Part shown: positions 36,497 through 44,594 of the stretch, piece by piece
How positions within the stretch are numbered: the first letter of the stretch is position 1
How the letters are laid out: each line of letters starts with the position of its first letter
Source: Halomonas sp. LR3S48
Lineage (GTDB): Bacteria; Pseudomonadota; Gammaproteobacteria; Pseudomonadales; Halomonadaceae
DNA length: 64,000 nt
Direction of reading: 5' to 3'
Assembly: GCF_025725665.1 (NCBI RefSeq)
Contig: NZ_CP107009.1
Location: forward strand, 1,984,001-2,048,000
Position numbers and translations under genes: made by a program
The notes under the pieces: generated by a model
The model's input: only the letters and a program-made list of their open reading frames with translations
Database searches by the model: none
Told to the model about the DNA's origin: nothing

Positions 36497-37048
36497 TCAG
36501 AGGGGTTGCGTGGAATCCATCACGGGTGCGATGCGCTGGAAGGCCCAGACGTGGGTGACCGGCATACCGGCCTGATGCTGGGCCAGGCGTACCGATTCGG
36601 CATCCGGTGCATGGTAGAGGCAGAGCATGCGCTGCCGGTCGAGCGAGAAGAGAGTGCGCAGGAAGCGCACCTGATGATTGTCCAGGCACGCTGATCCAGC
36701 GTCTTCCAGGGCCTGGATCGCCTCGAAGGTCACCGCCGCGGCGAAGCGGCGCTCCACCATGACGTTGGCGGCTATCAGATCCGTGGCCTTCAGGCCGGGG
36801 GCATCGTGCACGCTGCCGCCCCATAGCGAGCTGATGTCGGCGCCGGCATGGCGCAGGCCGATACGTGCCGATTCCACGTCGGGGGCCAGGAAATGGCAGA
36901 CCAGGCGGCGTCCATCCCGGGCCAGCAGGCTCTCCTGCCATTGAATCCGGTGCAGGTCGAAGCACGGTTGGGCCGCCTCGCTCAGCGAGCGAACCAGCTC
37001 CGGCGCGAGAGGGCGGTCGAAGCCACGTTCCAGGATGACGTCGATCAT
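36497..37048 (-). CDS. Tandem DUF4242 (SCO4226-like) protein
   Basis: A 183-residue protein with two similar halves: FDLHRIQWQESLLARDGRRL VCHFLAPDVESARIGLRHAG and LDNHQVRFLRTLFSLDRQRM LCLYHAPDAESVRLAQHQAG, followed by W-containing ends. This is the DUF4242 pattern of the nickel-binding SCO4226 protein, here duplicated as a ferredoxin-like tandem. The ATG at 37048 overlaps the stop of the BTAD regulator gene by four bases, so the two are translationally coupled. Function is unknown; ligand or metal sensing together with the regulator is a reasonable guess. Confidence 0.75.
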   Translation of the reverse strand: MIDVILERGFDRPLAPELVRSLSEAAQPCFDLHRIQWQESLLARDGRRLVCHFLAPDVESARIGLRHAGADISSLWGGSVHDAPGLKATDLIAANVMVERRFAAAVTFEAIQALEDAGSACLDNHQVRFLRTLFSLDRQRMLCLYHAPDAESVRLAQHQAGMPVTHVWAFQRIAPVMDSTQPL

Positions 37049-39303
37049 GCTTCGTCCTCGGCTGTGGGCTGGGCCAGCAGCGCTTGCCAGCGGCGTCGGG
37101 CCCAGCCGGCGACGGGCCCACTTGCCAGCGCTTCTGCGGCCTGGGCGTGCTGGTGCCTGCCGACCGTGTCGCCAAGGCGCCGGGCACATTCGGCCAGCAG
37201 GGCATGGGCCAGCAACTGCTCGCTGGGGCGTTCGAGCACCCGGGCGTGCTCCAGGGCTTCGCTGGCGCGGTGCCTGGTGCTTTCGGCGCGCGTGCGGGCG
37301 AGGTCGAGCCGTGCCGATTGCAGCAGCAGAACGGCCAGGCGATGGCGCGCGTCGGCGTGGCGCAGGGTGACGAGAGCGACGTCGAAGGGGTCGGGGTCGT
37401 CCTCGAGGGCGTAGTGGCACAAGGCTTCGGCGGCGGCGGCATAGGGCGCCTCGCTGCCGTCGCGCAGGCGCTTGGCGAGTTCACGCAGTTGGGCACAGCG
37501 TTCTCGGGCCTGCGCATAATCGTCACGCTCGAAGTCCATCAGCAACAGCGTCTCCTGGGCCTGGAACTCGCCCAGCTTGTCGCCCATGGCCTTGCACAGG
37601 GTGCGGGCCTCCTTGAAGTAGCTTTCCGCTTTGTCGAAACGGTCCTCGTGCAGGCTGAGCAGGCCTTGGGCCAGCGGAATGGCGGGGTGGCCGATATTCT
37701 GCCGGATGGCCAGTTCGCGTGCCTGGGCGAGCAGTTCGGCTGCCTGGTGCAGGTCGCGCTCCAGCATGGCCAGGCAGCGGGCGGTCTCGGCCATGGCGAT
37801 GACCTGCTCGCGGCCTTCGCAACAGCGGGTCGCACGCTCCGCCTGCAGGGTCTGTTCATGGGCGTCGCTCCACTGGCCATGGGCCCAGCGAATATGGCTG
37901 GCCAACTGATAGCCGAGCCGCGCATGGGCCAGGGCACCGTGCTCCAGCGCCTGCTCGGCCAGTGCGACCACTTCGCCGGCGCCGGCCTCCCAATCTGCCA
38001 GGGGCGCGGCACTGTAGAGAAGGTCGTTAAGCTCGAGGGCCAGGCACACGCGCCGGACACCGGTCATGTCGTCGATCAGTGCCAGGCCTCGCTGGGCGAA
38101 GTGCTGGGCTTCCTTGTTGGCGAAGATGCGCAGGCTGAAGCGGCCGGCCTCGATCATCGCCCGGGCGGCCAGCTCGAGGTCGCCGCTGGCGTGGGCGTGG
38201 TAGGCCAGGCTGTTGGCCTGGCGCATGTCGTTCAGGGGGCCGTCGGTCAGCCATTCGGCAACGCGACGATGCATGGCCTGGCGGCGGGCCGGGGAAATTG
38301 CTTCGTACAGCTCGGTGGCCACCTCGCTGCGTGTGAAGCGCAGCAACCCCTGGGGGCCGGTGGAGAGCCACTGGTGCCGTTCGGCCACCTCCAGGGCCAT
38401 GCCGATACGGTTGGTGTCGAGCCCCGAGACCTGGCCCAGGGTGGCTGGGTCGGGGTCGGGAGCCAGCAGCGCCGCCCAGCGCATCACTTCGAGGGTATCG
38501 CCCTCCAGGACCAAGGGGCGTTCAGCATCAGCTGGGCGTGGCGGTATCGTCGTTTCGGCACTTGATGCCGATGGGCCTTGGGCTTGCTTGGCCTCTCGCC
38601 AGGCACGCAGCAACTGGCCGTTGAGCGGCAGGCCCGCCTCGCGGAGGAGTCGCGTACCCAACTGCAGCTGTCGTTCGGCTTCGCGCGGCTGGTGCAGGGC
38701 CAGCAGCAGGCGCACCAACCAGGCGCGTGCCGCCTCGTCGAAGGGGGCGAGGCGCACCCAGGCATGGGCATGGGGCAAGGCGCGATCCGGGGTATCGGCG
38801 AGCCGCCCGACCAGCGTCGTCAGCAGGGTCGTCTGGGCACGCATGGCGGCTTCTCGCTCAGCCAGGCACCAGGCGTGGAAGTCGGGAAACCGGTCCAGCT
38901 CCAGGCCTTCCAGGAAAGGGCCACGGTAGCGGCTCGCGGTCTGTGCGAGCACTTCGGTGTCGGCCGTCGCCAAGCCGTCGTGGCATAGCGCATGCAGGCC
39001 GATCACGTCGATGTCGATGTCTGTGGTATCCAGGCTCACGCCCAATCGGTCCGCCTTGAGCCGGTTCCTGTCGGAATCGTCCACCAACCGGCGCAGCTTG
39101 GACAGGCTCCAGCGCAGCGAGCCACGCGGATCGTCGGGCAGTTCCCACAGCAGGTCACACAGGTGTTCGCGGCTCAGGGGGCGGGAGTGGCGCGCCAGGT
39201 AGGCGAGCAGCGCACGGGTTTTCCGGGAGGGAGGCAGCGCCAATACCCGCCCGTCCCGTATTACTTCGAGATCGCCGAGCAGGTTGAGGGTCAGCGCATT
39301 CAT
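37045..39303 (-). CDS. BTAD/SARP-type transcriptional regulator with TPR repeats
   Basis: A 752-residue protein. The N-terminus LTLNLLGDLEVIRDGRVLAL PPSRKTRALLAYLARHSRPL SREHLCDLLWELPDDPRGSL is an OmpR-like SARP DNA-binding domain, followed by a bacterial transcriptional activation domain (FDEAARAWLVRLLLALHQPR EAERQLQLGTRLL). Residues about 330-740 are TPR-like helices (AQRGLALIDDMTG, AESYFKEARTLCKAMGDKLG). Unlike the 10-kb regulator it lacks a clear Walker NTPase. It is the first gene of an operon with DUF4242, OsmC and flavoprotein genes and is divergent from the cysteine synthase-glutaredoxin gene, its likely target. Confidence 0.87.
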   Translation of the reverse strand: MNALTLNLLGDLEVIRDGRVLALPPSRKTRALLAYLARHSRPLSREHLCDLLWELPDDPRGSLRWSLSKLRRLVDDSDRNRLKADRLGVSLDTTDIDIDVIGLHALCHDGLATADTEVLAQTASRYRGPFLEGLELDRFPDFHAWCLAEREAAMRAQTTLLTTLVGRLADTPDRALPHAHAWVRLAPFDEAARAWLVRLLLALHQPREAERQLQLGTRLLREAGLPLNGQLLRAWREAKQAQGPSASSAETTIPPRPADAERPLVLEGDTLEVMRWAALLAPDPDPATLGQVSGLDTNRIGMALEVAERHQWLSTGPQGLLRFTRSEVATELYEAISPARRQAMHRRVAEWLTDGPLNDMRQANSLAYHAHASGDLELAARAMIEAGRFSLRIFANKEAQHFAQRGLALIDDMTGVRRVCLALELNDLLYSAAPLADWEAGAGEVVALAEQALEHGALAHARLGYQLASHIRWAHGQWSDAHEQTLQAERATRCCEGREQVIAMAETARCLAMLERDLHQAAELLAQARELAIRQNIGHPAIPLAQGLLSLHEDRFDKAESYFKEARTLCKAMGDKLGEFQAQETLLLMDFERDDYAQARERCAQLRELAKRLRDGSEAPYAAAAEALCHYALEDDPDPFDVALVTLRHADARHRLAVLLLQSARLDLARTRAESTRHRASEALEHARVLERPSEQLLAHALLAECARRLGDTVGRHQHAQAAEALASGPVAGWARRRWQALLAQPTAEDEA

Positions 39304-39465
39304 GTCAGGACCCTATGGGAGAACGTTAGCAGTATAGTCCGCGTTCCCACCGGGCCGACCGCCCATTTTTTTACTCCTTTGGCAGGAAAAACCACGCTGA
39401 TTTACACGCCGGCTTCCTCGGCACGAGCCAACGCTGTTGGTCTACCCACCCCGAGGAGACTCACC

Positions 39466-40956
39466 ATGACCCGCTACGCCAGCATACTGGAAACCATCGG
39501 CCGCACGCCGCTGGTGCGGCTCTCCCGGCTTGCACCGCCGGATGTCAACGTGCACGTGAAGGTAGAGGCCTTCAACCCCATGGGCTCGGTGAAGGACCGC
39601 ATGGCGCTGGCGGTGATCGAGGCGGCCGAGCGCAGCGGCGCCTTGCGCCCCGGCCAGACGGTGATCGAGGCCACCAGCGGCAATACCGGTATCGGCCTGG
39701 CCATGGTATGCGCGCGCAAGGGCTATCCGCTGGTGGTGACCATGGCCGAGAGCTTCAGCCTGGAGCGGCGTCGGCTGCTGCGTTTCCTGGGCGCCCGGGT
39801 GGTGCTCACGCCGGCTTCCGAGAAGGGCAGCGGCATGCTGGCCAAGGCGGTCGAACTGGCCGAGACCCACGGTTACTTCCTGTGCCGCCAGTTCGAGAAC
39901 GAGGCCAATGCCGAGGTACACAGCCGCACCACGGCGCAGGAGATCCTCGACGACATGCAAGGGGAGCCGATCCATGCCTGGGTGACCGGCTTCGGTACCG
40001 GCGGCACGCTCAAGGGTGTCTCCCGGGTGCTGAAAGCCGCCGATCCGTCGACCCTCGTGGTGGTCGCCGAGCCCGACAATGCCCCGCTGCTGGGCAGCGG
40101 CGAGGCGCAGCCGGCAGGCAGGAGCCACCCACGTTTCCGCCCCCACCTGATGCAGGGGTGGAGCCCCGATTTCATCTCGCCGCTCGCCCAGCAGGCGGTA
40201 GCCGCCGGTATGGTCGACGAAGTCGTGCCGGTGGCGGGTGAGGACGCTCTGCGACTGGCCCGCGAGCTGGCCCGCAAGGAAGGCATCTTCGTCGGCGTTT
40301 CCGCGGGTGCGACCCTGGCCGCTGCCTTGCAGGTGGCTCGGCGGGCGCCGGCCGGCAGCCATGTGGTCTGCATGCTGCCCGACACCGGCGAGCGCTACCA
40401 GTCCACGCCGCTGTTCGAAGGCATCGAGGACGAGATGAACGCGGAAGAGCTGGCGCTGTCGCGTTCCACGCCCGGTTGTCGCTTCGATACTCCCACTCCC
40501 CAGCCGGCGACCATGCCCGTGGCGCGAGTGGCCGCAGTGCAGGAATCGCCGAACGATATGGAGGCCGAGCGTCGGCTCGACGACTACCTGGCTCAGGCGC
40601 CGGTGGTCATGTTCGCCCTGGCCTGGTGCGAGTTCTGCTGGGCTGCACGCAAGCTGTTCGACCGCCTGGGCGTCGACTTCGTGAGCGTGGAGCTGGATGC
40701 TCCGGCGTGTCAGGCCGACGACATGGGCGTGCGCCTGCGACCGGTGCTGGCGCGGCGCACCGGGGCGCCGACCATTCCGCAGATATTCATCGGCGGCGAG
40801 CCGCTCGGCGGCTGCGGTGAGCTGTTCGAGGCCTGGTCCGACGGTAGCCTCGGCGAACGCCTGGCAGCGTGCGGAGTCGCTTACGACAGCGAGGCGAGGA
40901 TCGACCCCGAACTCCTGTTGCCGACCTGGCTGCACCCACGCTCCACCACGGCCTGA
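39466..40956 (+). CDS. Cysteine synthase fused to a glutaredoxin domain
   Basis: A 496-residue fusion. Residues 1-305 form a fold-type II PLP enzyme of the CysK/CysM type: ILETIGRTPLVRLSRL, EAFNPMGSVKDRMALAVIEA (PLP lysine), EATSGNTGIGLAMVCARKGY and VTGFGTGGTLKGVSRVLKAA. After a linker, residues about 375-480 are a glutaredoxin-like domain: VVMFALAWCEFCWAARKLFD with CEFC in place of CPYC, then TIPQIFIGGEPLGGCGELFE. The start ATG 39466 has GAGGAG upstream; the longer frame is ruled out by the divergent regulator gene. The fusion suggests cysteine synthesis coupled to thiol transfer or use of an unusual sulfur donor. It is followed by an AhpD-like gene. Confidence 0.88.
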   Translation: MTRYASILETIGRTPLVRLSRLAPPDVNVHVKVEAFNPMGSVKDRMALAVIEAAERSGALRPGQTVIEATSGNTGIGLAMVCARKGYPLVVTMAESFSLERRRLLRFLGARVVLTPASEKGSGMLAKAVELAETHGYFLCRQFENEANAEVHSRTTAQEILDDMQGEPIHAWVTGFGTGGTLKGVSRVLKAADPSTLVVVAEPDNAPLLGSGEAQPAGRSHPRFRPHLMQGWSPDFISPLAQQAVAAGMVDEVVPVAGEDALRLARELARKEGIFVGVSAGATLAAALQVARRAPAGSHVVCMLPDTGERYQSTPLFEGIEDEMNAEELALSRSTPGCRFDTPTPQPATMPVARVAAVQESPNDMEAERRLDDYLAQAPVVMFALAWCEFCWAARKLFDRLGVDFVSVELDAPACQADDMGVRLRPVLARRTGAPTIPQIFIGGEPLGGCGELFEAWSDGSLGERLAACGVAYDSEARIDPELLLPTWLHPRSTTA

Positions 40957-40972
40957 TACGGAGGAAACCAAC

Positions 40973-41569
40973 ATGAGCTACATCGAAACGATTGACCCGG
41001 AACTGGCCGAGGGCGAGGTCAAGGAGATGTACCAGCGCCAAGCGGCCCACTTCGGATTCTTGCCCAACTATGCCCGCGTGTTTTGTCATCGCCCGGAGGT
41101 CATGAAGTGCTGGGCGGCGCTGATCGCAACGATCCGCCGGCCGATGGAGCCGCGCCGGTACGAACTGGTGACGCTGGCTGCCGCCCGTGCCTTGGGCAAC
41201 ACCTACTGCTCGCTGGCGCATGCCAAGGTCCTGTCGGGTCTGCTGGGCATGGAAGAGACCCAGGCCATGGTGGCGGGCAAAGTGGGGCCGCTCAGTGAGG
41301 CCGAGCGTGCGATGATGACCTTCGCCGCCAAGGTGGCCTGCCGCGCCCAGGAAATCGGCGCCGAGGATATCGAAGCGCTGCGGGCTCACGGCTTCGCCGA
41401 TGACGAGATCTTCGACATCGTTGCCGTAGTGGCGGGGCGCGCCTTCTTCACCCGTATTCTCGACGGCCTCGGGGCCGAGGCCGACGCCGCCTTCCGCGAG
41501 CTCCCACCCGGGCTGGTGGAACCGCTCAGCGTGGGCAGGCCGATAGCACTTGACGCAGCGCGGACCTGA
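40973..41569 (+). CDS. Carboxymuconolactone decarboxylase/AhpD-like protein
   Basis: A 198-residue all-helical CMD/AhpD-family protein with peroxidase-related text: LPNYARVFCHRPEVMKCWAA, YELVTLAAARALGNTYCSLA HAKVLSGL and FADDEIFDIVAVVAGRAFFT. The active site is Y-C-S-L-A-H, a cysteine plus histidine rather than the CxxC of AhpD, as in the peroxidase-related branch. GGAGG precedes ATG 40973. It is 16 bases downstream of the cysteine synthase-glutaredoxin gene, so both are probably one thiol/peroxide unit. Confidence 0.85.
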   Translation: MSYIETIDPELAEGEVKEMYQRQAAHFGFLPNYARVFCHRPEVMKCWAALIATIRRPMEPRRYELVTLAAARALGNTYCSLAHAKVLSGLLGMEETQAMVAGKVGPLSEAERAMMTFAAKVACRAQEIGAEDIEALRAHGFADDEIFDIVAVVAGRAFFTRILDGLGAEADAAFRELPPGLVEPLSVGRPIALDAART

Positions 41570-41604
41570 ACCTGCGGTAAACGGCGTCGAAACGGATCAG
41601 GGGG

Positions 41605-41958
41605 CTATCGTTCGGACATGTCGGGCATGTTGCGGGTGCGCGCCACACCCGGGAGCCGCCGGCGCAGAGCGGCCTTGCCCATCATATGGGCGCTGACCGG
41701 TGCGGTGGCGAACAGGAAGATCGTCACCAAGGCCTCTTGGAACGAGACGCCGCCCTGTTGGTAGCTGAAGTAGATCAGCGAGCCGATCAGGGTGCAGCCG
41801 ACGCCCAGGGTGCTGGCCTTGGTGGGGCCGTGAAGGCGCGTGTAGAAATCGGGCAGCTTGGCCAGCCCCCAGGAGCCGATCAGCGCCACCAGGGCACCGA
41901 ACAGCAGGAAGACGGCGACGACGAGCTCCAGATACCATGGCATGTCGATAGTGGTCAT
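41605..41958 (-). CDS. mnhG: Mrp-type Na+/H+ antiporter subunit G
   Basis: A 117-residue membrane protein, start ATG 41958 overlapping the stop of the F subunit gene. VVAVFLLFGALVALIGSWGL AKLPDFYTRLHGPTKASTLG is the MnhG/PhaG signature; about three transmembrane helices. Subunit G is a small structural part of the Mrp complex, which exports Na+ in exchange for protons. It is the last gene of the operon and ends 36 bases from the convergent AhpD-like gene. Confidence 0.93.
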   Translation of the reverse strand: MTTIDMPWYLELVVAVFLLFGALVALIGSWGLAKLPDFYTRLHGPTKASTLGVGCTLIGSLIYFSYQQGGVSFQEALVTIFLFATAPVSAHMMGKAALRRRLPGVARTRNMPDMSER

Positions 41959-42224
41959 TCGATCACGTCTCCTCGTAGCAGGTACTTGCTCATGGCGACA
42001 GTGCTGACGAAGCCCATCAGCGCTATCAGCAGGGCCAGCTCGAACAGCACGCCCAGCCCCATCCGGATGTCTGCCAGCACGATCAGCGCGATGCTGTTGA
42101 TCATCAGCGTGTCCAGCGCCAGGATCCGGTCGACGATGTCCGGGCCGACGGCCAGCCGATAGAGATTGAGCAGGGCGGCAATGGCGAAGAGAGTCATGGC
42201 GACCGTGATGACGGTAGCGATCAT
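41955..42224 (-). CDS. mnhF: Mrp-type Na+/H+ antiporter subunit F
   Basis: An 89-residue subunit. MTLFAIAALLNLYRLAVGPD IVDRILALDTLMIN carries the family motif GPxxxDRxLALD, and three transmembrane helices are visible. It overlaps both neighbouring genes by four bases. F is essential for Mrp assembly in studied systems. Confidence 0.93.
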   Translation of the reverse strand: MIATVITVAMTLFAIAALLNLYRLAVGPDIVDRILALDTLMINSIALIVLADIRMGLGVLFELALLIALMGFVSTVAMSKYLLRGDVIE

Positions 42225-42730
42225 CGGAAGATCTCCTCGAGTGGCTGTTCGTAGCGTTTGCGAATGGTGGCGATGGCCTCGGCCTCGTCCTCCAGGTGCA
42301 GAGCGTGGACCAGCAGGGTATTGGCCTTCGCATCGTGGTGGATCGAGACGGTGCCGGGCGTCAGCGAGATGGTGCTGGCCAGGATGGTGATGGCGAAGTC
42401 GTCGTCCAGGGCCAGGGGGTAGAGGAAGAAACCAGGCTGCAGATGCCGGGCGGGGCGCAGTATGCGAATGGCCACCACCAGGTTGGAGCGCAGGATGTCC
42501 ACCAGCAGCACCAGCAGGTAGCGCAGCAACGGCAGGGGTCGCTTGATCTTCGCCTCTTCGGCCCAGAAGGCGTGGGTCACGAAGGGAATGGCCACGCCCA
42601 GGGCCAGCCCCAGTAGGGCATGGGCCACGCTGAAGTCGTTGACCATCAACAGCCATAGCAGCGCCAGGAACAGCGAGAACAGGGGATGCGGCAGCCAGAA
42701 CTGCCGGGAGCGGAACGGTGAGGGCGTCAT
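42221..42730 (-). CDS. mnhE: Mrp-type Na+/H+ antiporter subunit E
   Basis: A 169-residue subunit: hydrophobic N-terminus HPLFSLFLALLWLLMVNDFS, then LPLLRYLLVLLVDILRSNLV VAIRIL and TISLTPGTVSIHHDAKANTL LVHAL, the MnhE/PhaE core. The start is the ATG at 42730, overlapping the D subunit stop by four bases. Confidence 0.93.
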   Translation of the reverse strand: MTPSPFRSRQFWLPHPLFSLFLALLWLLMVNDFSVAHALLGLALGVAIPFVTHAFWAEEAKIKRPLPLLRYLLVLLVDILRSNLVVAIRILRPARHLQPGFFLYPLALDDDFAITILASTISLTPGTVSIHHDAKANTLLVHALHLEDEAEAIATIRKRYEQPLEEIFR

Positions 42731-44259
42731 GGCGCGATCTCCTGTGCCGAAGCGATGGCCTGCGGCAGCACGGCGGCGATATAGGCCTGTGGGTCGAGCA
42801 ACTGCTCGGCGGTCAGTTCGAGGTAACCCATCACTGGCTCGCCGAACACCGCCAGTAGCCCGTTGAGGCCGACCATGGTGGAGACCACCAGTGCCAGCGG
42901 ACCGCGTTCGAGCGGGTACGGCTTGGCCATGGCAGCGGGGCGCCAGAACCAGTTGCTGCCGGTGCGGCTGAGAGCGATCAGGGTCAACAGCGCGGCGGTG
43001 AGCAGCACGCCCCACAGCCACAGGCCCTGGGGCTCCTGCGAACTCGCCTGAAGAATCCACGCCTTGCTGACGAAGCCGCTGAACGGCGGCAGGCCCGCCA
43101 TGGCGATGGCGGCGACGAAGAACAGGGTGCCCAGCAGCCAACGATGACCGATGGGCCCGATCGCCGAGAAGCGGTCGTAGCCTTCCTCGCGCTGCCGGCC
43201 CAGCAGGTCGGCCAGCAGGAAGAAGACGGCGGTCATGCCGGTGCTGTGGATCAGGTAGAAGAGTGCGGCGCCGAGTGCCGCCGGGGTGACGAAGCTGATG
43301 GTGGCCAGCAGGGTGCCCACCGAGAGGATCACCAGATAGGCGGTCAGGGTGCGCAGGCTGTTCGAGCCCAGTACCCCGACGCCGCCCAGCGCCAGGGTCA
43401 GCAGCGCCAGCGGCCACAGCCAGAGCCAGGCGGTCGCGTTGACCGGCGTCTCGCCGAGCGCAAAGACCAGCAGGAAAACCCGCAGGATGGCGTAAACGCC
43501 GACCTTGGTCATGATGGCGAAGAGCGCAGCCACCGGCGCACTGGAGGCCGAGTAGGCACGGGGCAGCCAGAACAGCAGCGGCAGGATGGCGGCCTTGATG
43601 CCGAATACCACCAGCAGGATCAGGCTGGCGGCGGCGAGCAGCGGCGCATCTTCCGGCGGTGCCTCCGCCACGCGCAAGGCCAGGTCGGCCATGTTGAGGG
43701 TGCCGGTTAGGCCATAGAGGGTGCCCAGGGCGATCAGGAACAGCGCGGAGCCGGCCAGGTTGATAACCACATAGTGCAGCCCGGCGCGGCTGCGGGCGCG
43801 GCCGCCCCCGTGCAGCAGCAGGGCGTAGGAGGCGATCAGCAGGATCTCGAAGAACACGAAGAGGTTGAACAGGTCGCCGGTCAGGAAGGCGCCGTTGAGG
43901 CCGGCCAACTGGAACTGGAACAGGGCGTGGAAGTGCGCGCCGCGCTTGTCGGTGCTGCTACCGCTGCTGGCGTAGAGCAGGCAGCAGAAGCCCAGCACGG
44001 CGGTAAGTGCCAGCATGATGGCGGAGAGGCGGTCGAGAACCAGCACGATGCCGAAGGGCGCGGGCCAGTCGCCGGCGTGGTAGAGCTGATACTCCCCCGA
44101 GCCGGCCATGGCCAACCCCCACACGCCCAATAGCACCAGGCCCAGGGTGCTGGCAACACCCACCAGGCGCTGCACGCCGAAGGGCAGCCGATAGAGCAGC
44201 AGCTGGCTTGCTCCTGTCACCAGCGGCAGCAGTATCGGCAGGATGAGGGCGTGGTTCAT
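42727..44259 (-). CDS. mnhD: Mrp-type Na+/H+ antiporter subunit D
   Basis: A 510-residue proton-translocating subunit homologous to NuoM/NuoN, with about 14 helices. Characteristic segments: YHAGDWPAPFGIVLVLDRLS, GDLFNLFVFFEILLIASYAL (the conserved glutamate), ILPLLFWLPRAYSASSAPVA ALFAIMTKVGVYAILRVF (lysine and histidine helix). It overlaps subunits C and E by four bases on each side. Standard length. Confidence 0.95.
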   Translation of the reverse strand: MNHALILPILLPLVTGASQLLLYRLPFGVQRLVGVASTLGLVLLGVWGLAMAGSGEYQLYHAGDWPAPFGIVLVLDRLSAIMLALTAVLGFCCLLYASSGSSTDKRGAHFHALFQFQLAGLNGAFLTGDLFNLFVFFEILLIASYALLLHGGGRARSRAGLHYVVINLAGSALFLIALGTLYGLTGTLNMADLALRVAEAPPEDAPLLAAASLILLVVFGIKAAILPLLFWLPRAYSASSAPVAALFAIMTKVGVYAILRVFLLVFALGETPVNATAWLWLWPLALLTLALGGVGVLGSNSLRTLTAYLVILSVGTLLATISFVTPAALGAALFYLIHSTGMTAVFFLLADLLGRQREEGYDRFSAIGPIGHRWLLGTLFFVAAIAMAGLPPFSGFVSKAWILQASSQEPQGLWLWGVLLTAALLTLIALSRTGSNWFWRPAAMAKPYPLERGPLALVVSTMVGLNGLLAVFGEPVMGYLELTAEQLLDPQAYIAAVLPQAIASAQEIAP

Positions 44260-44594
44260 GCAAGGTCCTCGTCCGGGTTCTCGCCGTCGACGTGGTCGTT
44301 GCGCAGCTCCACCGCCGCCTTGAGCGCCAGCACCACCACGAAGGCGGTCATGGCGAAGCCGATGACGATGGCGGTGAGCACCAGGGCCTGGGGCAGAGGG
44401 TCCGCCGAGCGCTCGCTGAAGCCGACGATGGCCGGCGCGCCGGCGACCAGACGGCCGGAGGCGAACAGGTAGAGATTGACGGCATGGGAGAGCAGGGTGA
44501 GCCCGAGGATCACCGTGAAGGTGCGTGCCCGAAGCAACAGGTAGATCCCACAGGTGGTCAGCACGCCCAGGGTTATCGCATAGAGCAGTTCCAT
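44256..44594 (-). CDS. mnhC: Mrp-type Na+/H+ antiporter subunit C
   Basis: A 112-residue NuoK-like subunit with three helices: LYAITLGVLTTCGIYLLLRA, VILGLTLLSHAVNLYLFASG, DPLPQALVLTAIVIGFAMTA. The DPLPQALVLTAIVI motif is diagnostic. The start ATG 44594 shares one base with the stop of the upstream AB gene (TGATG). Confidence 0.95.
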   Translation of the reverse strand: MELLYAITLGVLTTCGIYLLLRARTFTVILGLTLLSHAVNLYLFASGRLVAGAPAIVGFSERSADPLPQALVLTAIVIGFAMTAFVVVLALKAAVELRNDHVDGENPDEDLA

